From: Mycobacterium sp. E3198 | GTDB taxonomy: Bacteria > Actinomycetota > Actinomycetes > Mycobacteriales > Mycobacteriaceae | DNA: 54,161 nt | NCBI RefSeq assembly: GCF_001667015.1 | Contig: NZ_LZIS01000129.1 | Coordinates: 1-54,161, forward strand | Direction of reading: 5' to 3' | Shown: positions 49,995-54,161 of the stretch, one piece after another | Position numbering within the stretch: position 1 is the first letter of the stretch | Layout: each line of letters opens with the position of its first letter | The notes under the pieces: generated by a model | Databases searched by the model: none | Seen by the model: only the letters and a program-made list of their open reading frames with translations | What the model was told of the DNA's origin: nothing | Made by a program: the position numbers and the translations under genes

Positions 49995-50023
49995 AAACTA
50001 CAACTCTGAACAGCCCCGGACAA
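49995..50023 (-). promoter_or_regulatory. SigA-type promoter for the Mcr11-like RNA
   Basis: On the minus strand TTGTCC (50018-50023) and TAGTTT (49995-50000) are exactly 17 bases apart. The expected start falls near 49988, at the base of the predicted closing stem. Confidence 0.65.
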
Positions 50024-50082
50024 GGGTCGGCCCCGCGCCGGGGAACGGTTCGAGCTGTTCGCCTGCGGTGAACGGCATTCCA

Positions 50083-50119
50083 TTACAGTTGTAACGGTGT
50101 AATCATGTAATCATGAAAT
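50083..50119 (+). promoter_or_regulatory. Palindrome and 8-base repeats at the abmR start
   Basis: TTACA-GT-TGTAA (50083-50094) is followed by TGTAAC, TGTAAT, TGTAAT and TGAAAT at 50090, 50098, 50106 and 50114, each eight bases apart. The abmR ATG (50113) is inside the array and has no Shine-Dalgarno sequence. A -10-like TACAGT at 50084-50089 would place the transcript start close to the ATG. Binding by AbmR or another regulator is possible. Confidence 0.5.
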
Positions 50120-50682
50120 CGCACCACACACACGGGCGGCGTTACGGCCGCCCCGGCGGCTGGCAGCAGGCCCAGCAGCCCGACGCCAGCGGCGCGGCGG
50201 AATGGTTCGCCGGTCGCCTCCCCGAGGTCTGGTTCGACGGCGACCCCACCGTCATCGTCGATCGCGAAGAGATCACCGTGATCGGCAAGCTGGCCGAACC
50301 CGAGGCCGCCGGAGACGAGAGCGAGGCCCGCGCGCAGGGCCGGGTCTCGCGATTCCGCGAGGAGACCCGTTCGGAGCGGATGCGCATTGCCGACGAGGCG
50401 CAGGATCGCTACGGGCGCAAGGTTTCCTGGGGCGTGGAAGTGGGCGGCGAGCGAATCCTGTTCACCCACATCGCCGTACCGGTGATGACGCGCCTCAAGC
50501 AACCCGAGCGCCAGGTGCTCGACACGTTGGTCGACGCCGGCGTCGCCCGGTCCCGCGCCGACGCGCTCGCGTGGACGGTCAAGCTGGTCGGCGAGCACAC
50601 CGAGGAGTGGCTGGCCAAGCTGCGCGACGCGATGTCGGCGGTCGACGATCTGCGCGCCGAGGGGCCCGACCTCCAGTCATAG
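50113..50682 (+). CDS. abmR: AbmR, ATP-binding DNA-binding regulator of Mcr11 (Rv1265 type)
   Basis: 189 residues; M. tuberculosis AbmR has about 226. A His/Gly/Arg-rich start (HHTHGRRYGRPGGW) is followed by GAAEWFAGRLPEVWFDGDPTVIVDREEITVIGKL and a helical region (RFREETRSERMRIADEAQDRYGRKVSWGVEVGGE). The C-terminal LKQPERQVLDTLVDAGVARSRADALAWTVKLVGEHTEEWLAKLRDAM resembles a ribbon-helix-helix-like or helical oligomerisation region. In M. tuberculosis the protein binds DNA and ATP and promotes Mcr11 expression. The neighbouring cyclase, RNA and regulator preserve that module here. Convergent with pknH. Confidence 0.85.
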   Translation: MKSHHTHGRRYGRPGGWQQAQQPDASGAAEWFAGRLPEVWFDGDPTVIVDREEITVIGKLAEPEAAGDESEARAQGRVSRFREETRSERMRIADEAQDRYGRKVSWGVEVGGERILFTHIAVPVMTRLKQPERQVLDTLVDAGVARSRADALAWTVKLVGEHTEEWLAKLRDAMSAVDDLRAEGPDLQS

Positions 50683-50710
50683 GCCAACGACGCTGTGCGC
50701 CTTGGCTATT
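50680..50710. terminator. Hairpin across the convergent abmR and pknH stops
   Basis: ATAGGCCAA and TTGGCTAT flank a 14-base loop and pair apart from one bulged G; each arm includes one of the two stop codons. Weak, but correctly placed for a shared terminator. Confidence 0.35.
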
Positions 50711-52592
50711 CGTTGTCGACCTTGGCGAGGATCTTGTCGACGACCTGCGCGCCCTGATCGCTGATGTGGTAACCGCACGCGTTGACGTCGGCGACCACGT
50801 TGTTCGCAACCCCCATGGCGCGCTGGCACTCCCAGCCGTCGGCGCCCTCCTGGGTTTCCAGCATGGCGATCTTCGGTGGGCCGCCGCCCAGTTGAGCGAA
50901 CGTCCACCGGAACGTCTTGGTCTTGTTCGTCACGGTCACCGTCTTGCCGGAGCAGTTCTTCCACTTGTCCGCCGACGCCTGCACGAACGCCTTGGCTTTC
51001 TCGGCGGACGGGAACGCGACGGCGGCCTGGTTGACCCAGTGGTCGTAGTCGTCGCCCGGTTCGGAGGACACCAGCCCACTGATCCCGGTGTAGCCGGTGC
51101 CCGCGTACACCGGGTCCTGGCTGGTGTAGAGCGATCCCAGGCAGTTCGGCAGCGAGAGCGTCACCGTCGAGGTGTCCGTCGACGTGATCGGCTTGCCGGG
51201 CGTCATCGCGGACGAACCCATGATGGTGTTGACGCCCGACGGATCCAGCAACAGGGCGCTGAGCCGTCCGGCGGGTATGGGATCCGGCGGAGGCGGCGCC
51301 GGCGCCGGCCGGGTCAGAAGCCAGATCCCCACGCCGCCGCCCGCCAGGACCACCAGGGCGACGACGGCTGCGACGATGGGCCACGCGTTGCGTTTGGGCT
51401 TGGGCACCGGCTGATTCCAGGAAGCCGGGCCGGTGAACTGTGGCGGCGGGCCCCCCCAATTACCGCTGCCGCCCTGGTAGGCCTGCGGTCCGGACGGCAC
51501 CGGGCCGCTGTCGGGGGCCCACGGCCGCGGGGTCGGGGCTGCCTGCGGCATCGGACCCGAGCTGGGCGCCGTGGGGTAGGGCGGCGGTGAACCCTGCACC
51601 GGCGCGGGCGGTGGGGTGCTGGCCGGAGGTTGTGGCGGGCCCACGGCGCTGGCGGCCAGGGTGGGGCCGCCGCTGTCCGCGGTGTGCGCCTCGGCGGTGG
51701 CGGGCAGGGTGGCTTCCTGACTGCGCCGCACGATGTTGTTCGCGTGGTCCTGATCGGGGTCGCTGAGGGCCTCGTGGGCGGCCAGCGCCAGGTCGCCGGC
51801 GCTGGCGTAGCGGTCTTCGGGTTTCTTGGCCATGCCGCGCGCGATCACGGCGTCGAAGGCCCTGGGGACGCCCGGGCGCACGGCGCTGGGCTTCGGGATC
51901 GGATCCATCAGGTGTGCGGTGACCAGGGTGCTGGCGCTGTCGGCGCGGTAGGGCGGCGATCCGGTCAACGCCTCGTGCAGCACGCACGCCAGCGCGTAGA
52001 TGTCGGCGCGGTAGGTGACCTCGTCGTTGGAAAACCGTTCGGGCGCCATGTATTTCCAGGTGCCGACGGCGGTGCCGAGCTGGGTCAGTTTCTCGTCGGT
52101 GGTCGCGCTGGCGATGCCGAAGTCCACCAGGTAGGCGAAGTCGTCGCGGGTGACCAGGATGTTGGGCGGCTTGACGTCGCGGTGCATCACGCCGGCGGCG
52201 TGGGCGGCGTCCAGCGCCGAGGCGATCTGGGTGACGATGGCCACCGCGCGCGGCGGGGTCAGCGGGCCGAACCGCTTGAGCACCGAATCCAGGTCCGTGC
52301 CCTCGATCAGGCGCATCTCCATGTACATCTGGCCGTCGATCTCGCCGTAGTCGTGAATGGGCACCACGTGGGGTTCCTGCAAACGGCCGGCGATGCGGGC
52401 CTCGCGCTTCATCCGCTCGCGAAACACCGGGTCCTTGCTGAACGTGTCCGACATCAGCTTGACCGCCACCGTCCACTCCTTGACGGTGTGCTCGGCCTCG
52501 TAGACCTCGCCCATCCCACCGCGGCCCAGCAGTCGTTTTAGGTGATAGGGCCCGAACATCGAACCCACCCGTGAGGCCTGCGCGTCGCTCAT
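50706..52592 (-). CDS. pknH: PknH, transmembrane Ser/Thr protein kinase
   Basis: 628 residues (626 in M. tuberculosis). Kinase domain 16-280: Gly loop LGRGGMGEV, Lys45, catalytic HRDVKPPN with Asp139, DFG 157-159, and activation-loop Thr170 and Thr174. A Pro-rich linker (300-400) leads to one transmembrane helix (403-426). The extracellular sensor domain (440-628) has four Cys (LPNCLG, KNCSG, WECQR, NACGY) that pair as two disulfides in PknH sensors. It phosphorylates targets in response to extracellular cues; in M. tuberculosis these include EmbR and DosR. embR does not follow it here. ATG with GGAGG seven bases upstream. Confidence 0.96.
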   Translation of the reverse strand: MSDAQASRVGSMFGPYHLKRLLGRGGMGEVYEAEHTVKEWTVAVKLMSDTFSKDPVFRERMKREARIAGRLQEPHVVPIHDYGEIDGQMYMEMRLIEGTDLDSVLKRFGPLTPPRAVAIVTQIASALDAAHAAGVMHRDVKPPNILVTRDDFAYLVDFGIASATTDEKLTQLGTAVGTWKYMAPERFSNDEVTYRADIYALACVLHEALTGSPPYRADSASTLVTAHLMDPIPKPSAVRPGVPRAFDAVIARGMAKKPEDRYASAGDLALAAHEALSDPDQDHANNIVRRSQEATLPATAEAHTADSGGPTLAASAVGPPQPPASTPPPAPVQGSPPPYPTAPSSGPMPQAAPTPRPWAPDSGPVPSGPQAYQGGSGNWGGPPPQFTGPASWNQPVPKPKRNAWPIVAAVVALVVLAGGGVGIWLLTRPAPAPPPPDPIPAGRLSALLLDPSGVNTIMGSSAMTPGKPITSTDTSTVTLSLPNCLGSLYTSQDPVYAGTGYTGISGLVSSEPGDDYDHWVNQAAVAFPSAEKAKAFVQASADKWKNCSGKTVTVTNKTKTFRWTFAQLGGGPPKIAMLETQEGADGWECQRAMGVANNVVADVNACGYHISDQGAQVVDKILAKVDNE

Positions 52593-52696
52593 TCCTGACC
52601 CTCCAAACCAACCCCGGACCCGCCGACCATATCAACATCGGGCGGCCTCAAACGGCCAACCGCGAGCCCGGGCTCAGCAATCAAGACGGTGGGCGC

Positions 52697-52712
52697 GCGG
52701 CGGCGCCGCCGC
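52697..52712. terminator. GC palindrome between methyltransferase stop and pknH start
   Basis: GCGGCGGCGCCGCCGC is a perfect 16-base palindrome in the 138-base gap between two minus-strand genes. It could form a very small hairpin after the methyltransferase gene. Weak evidence in such GC-rich DNA. Confidence 0.3.
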
Positions 52713-52730
52713 GGGACAACCACCACATCG

Positions 52731-53369
52731 CTAGGCGCGGCGCCGCCACAGCAGGAGATAACGCCAGAACAGCAGCCGGCGGACGCGGGCGCCGGGCAGG
52801 GTCGCGCCCGCGATTTCGCGGGCCTGCCGGGTGGTCAGCGGCGGATCGACGACTGTCGGCATCGCCTCGTCAACCGGGTCCGGTCCATACCAGTCGCCGC
52901 GGCCCGCCCGCAGCGCGGCGAACACTGCGCCCAGCGCCGGATTGGCCGCCGCCGCAACGATTTCGGTGGGCGCCTCGCGGGGCAGGTCGACGCGCGGCAA
53001 CACCACCGCGGCCAGCACGCCGCCGGGGCGCAACGCCGGCCCCAGCCGCCGCAGAGCGTCGTCGAGTGGGACATGGTGCAGCGCGGTGAGCGAGACGATC
53101 GCATCGTAATGGCCTGCGGCCCAGGGAGTGTCCATCACGTCGGCCAGGGTGCAGGTGACGTTGGCCGGTGCGCGCCGCCGGGCCACCTCGATCATCGCGG
53201 CCGACTTGTCGATCGCATCGACATGATCGGCGCGGGCGGCCAGTCGCGCCGCGAATGCCCCCGCCCCGCAACCGACGTCGAGCACCCGCCCGCACCGCGG
53301 CGACAGCTGCCGCAACAGCACTCGCTGGTAGTAGGCGTTGTGGTCCCATGCCAGCCAGCTCGCGCTCAA
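52731..53369 (-). CDS. Class I SAM-dependent methyltransferase, coupled to the upstream membrane protein
   Basis: 212 residues. Motif I RVLDVGCGAGAFAARLA, motif II HVDAIDKSAAMIEVAR, and YDAIVSLTALHHVPLDDALRRLGPALRPGGVLAAVVLPR are those of the Methyltransf_11/UbiE type. The C-terminal GATLPGARVRRLLFWRYLLLWRRR is basic and hydrophobic, which may bring it to the membrane. The TTG start overlaps the upstream stop as TTGA, an unusual but coherent coupling; the long open frame that continues upstream is out of register with the membrane protein and rejected. Substrate unknown. Confidence 0.82.
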   Translation of the reverse strand: MSASWLAWDHNAYYQRVLLRQLSPRCGRVLDVGCGAGAFAARLAARADHVDAIDKSAAMIEVARRRAPANVTCTLADVMDTPWAAGHYDAIVSLTALHHVPLDDALRRLGPALRPGGVLAAVVLPRVDLPREAPTEIVAAAANPALGAVFAALRAGRGDWYGPDPVDEAMPTVVDPPLTTRQAREIAGATLPGARVRRLLFWRYLLLWRRRA

Positions 53370-54161
53370 GAGTGGTTGGCCCACCACTTGTACAGCTGGT
53401 CGAGGTTCGGCCCCTGCGTGTTTCCCCCGACGACCGCGAACACCAGGGTTTGCTGGTTCGTCCACATCACCTTCGGCTCGTCGTTCTTGTAGGTCCCACA
53501 GGCGATCTGGCCGAGGATGGTGTTCGGGTCTTTGTTGTGCCACCAGGTGCCGGGCGAGGCCTTGTCGCCCGGGCACTTGACGAGCGTGTCGGCGCCGGTG
53601 AAGCGGGTGAACGCGTCCTGCACACCCTGCAGGTCCGAGAACAGCGCGTAGGCCGAGATGGTTGGGCCGCCCGGATCCGTGTTCTGCCCGCACGAGATGG
53701 AGACGATCGAGCCCACCATCGGCTGGGGGTCCGGATTGCACGTGCCGGGTGGGTAGCCGGTGGGCAGCAGGCTTTGCAGCCGGCTCACCGCGCCGGGCGG
53801 CGGGCCGGACGGCGATGGGGAGGTCGTGCGGGTGCTCGTTCTCTTGGTGGTCGTGGTCGTCGTGGTGGTGGTGGTGCTGGCCGCGGTGGGGGTTTCGCTG
53901 TCGTCGTTCCCGACGGCTATCGAGATGCCGATGACCGCGGCGACGAGGATCACGGCGGCGGCGATCGCCGCGACGAGGATCCAGGGGTTGCGGCGGCGCG
54001 GGGGTGCCGGCGGGCGCCCGGGGCCCCATGGCACAGGGCCGGCGAATTGCGGCGGCGGCCCGCCGAAGGGCGGCTGGTAGCCCGGCAGACTCGGTGGGGG
54101 CGGGGCCGCGCCGTGCCCGGGCTGCGGTATCCGCCCGGATCCCGACGGATTGGCGGGCGCG
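53366..54161 (-). CDS. PknH-like transmembrane protein, N-terminus outside window
   Basis: The gene enters from the right edge; the visible 265 residues have no start. They begin with a Pro/Gly-rich cytoplasmic stretch containing GGPPPQFAGPVPWGPGRP, then RRRNPW and one transmembrane helix (ILVAAIAAAVILVAAVIGISIAV). A Thr/Ser-rich linker follows, then an extracellular domain with four Cys (GTCNPD, SISCGQ, VKCPGD, IACGTY). The juxtamembrane text is close to that of PknH (GGPPPQFTGPASW ... KRNAWPIV). It is either a second PknH-type kinase whose catalytic domain lies beyond the window or a sensor-only relative. A GTG at 54034 is internal, not a start. Confidence 0.8.
   Translation of the reverse strand, partial: APANPSGSGRIPQPGHGAAPPPPSLPGYQPPFGGPPPQFAGPVPWGPGRPPAPPRRRNPWILVAAIAAAVILVAAVIGISIAVGNDDSETPTAASTTTTTTTTTTKRTSTRTTSPSPSGPPPGAVSRLQSLLPTGYPPGTCNPDPQPMVGSIVSISCGQNTDPGGPTISAYALFSDLQGVQDAFTRFTGADTLVKCPGDKASPGTWWHNKDPNTILGQIACGTYKNDEPKVMWTNQQTLVFAVVGGNTQGPNLDQLYKWWANHS

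Noticed and set aside
52731..54029. Single 432-residue methyltransferase with a long N-terminal extension
   Set aside because: The upstream part is a shifted frame over the PknH-like membrane protein, low in complexity. The TTG at 53369 gives a compact standard-length methyltransferase.

Overview
The window is 54 kb of very GC-rich, densely packed actinobacterial DNA. Gene content and order match a Mycobacterium chromosome across the segment that is Rv1230c to Rv1266c in M. tuberculosis H37Rv. Landmarks are the LpqY-SugABC trehalose importer, corA, mdh, kgd, lprE, deaD, cyp130, tap, udgB, amiB2, the Rv1264-type adenylyl cyclase, abmR and pknH. The toxin-antitoxin genes and PE_PGRS gene that H37Rv carries here are absent and several extra genes are present. 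This suggests a slow-growing non-tuberculous species; the exact species cannot be fixed from the sequence alone.

Layout. 1-2836: cell-wall and membrane genes on the minus strand, with a CRP-type site ahead of a lytic-transglycosylase-like gene. 2912-8294: a plus-strand operon of a small membrane protein, lpqY-sugA-sugB-sugC, and an extra SUFU-like gene coupled to sugC. 8320-13577: corA, then mdh, malic enzyme and lpqZ, a terminator pair, and an SDR. 13657-16496: a recently expanded methyltransferase family, with one decayed copy followed by two intact copies in tandem. 16632-21307: kgd and its upstream membrane protein. 21472-29126: a drug-exporter-type MFS protein, a large nuclease-helicase, lprE and deaD.

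29123-33898: a four-gene run read as one unit (acyltransferase-3, 14-TM MFS exporter, OlsB-like N-acyltransferase, SidA/MbtG-like amine N-hydroxylase). The last two genes overlap and supply the two activities needed to make a hydroxamate. This is the best candidate for an undescribed small-molecule system. 33908-37250: TetR, cyp130 and a GlcD-type oxidase, with a leaderless promoter and a palindromic operator at the cyp130 start. 37316-42338: tap with a WhiB7-type promoter, udgB, and flavin enzymes. 42342-46304: a 1320-residue membrane protein with an intact GGDEF, a degenerate GGDEF and an intact EAL domain. 46402-54161: an F420-type reductase, HIT protein, amidase, adenylyl cyclase, a probable Mcr11 small RNA, abmR, pknH, a methyltransferase and the C-terminal part of a PknH-like membrane protein.

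Themes: trehalose recycling, the central carbon nodes around malate and 2-oxoglutarate, nucleotide second messengers (cAMP and c-di-GMP), and drug efflux. Three kinds of intergenic inverted repeat occur, one present twice. No tRNA, rRNA, CRISPR array, insertion sequence or prophage gene was seen. The only stretch over 300 bases without an intact gene is 13578-14052, which holds the decayed methyltransferase copy. Identifications with M. tuberculosis genes are from recalled family knowledge, not database searches.
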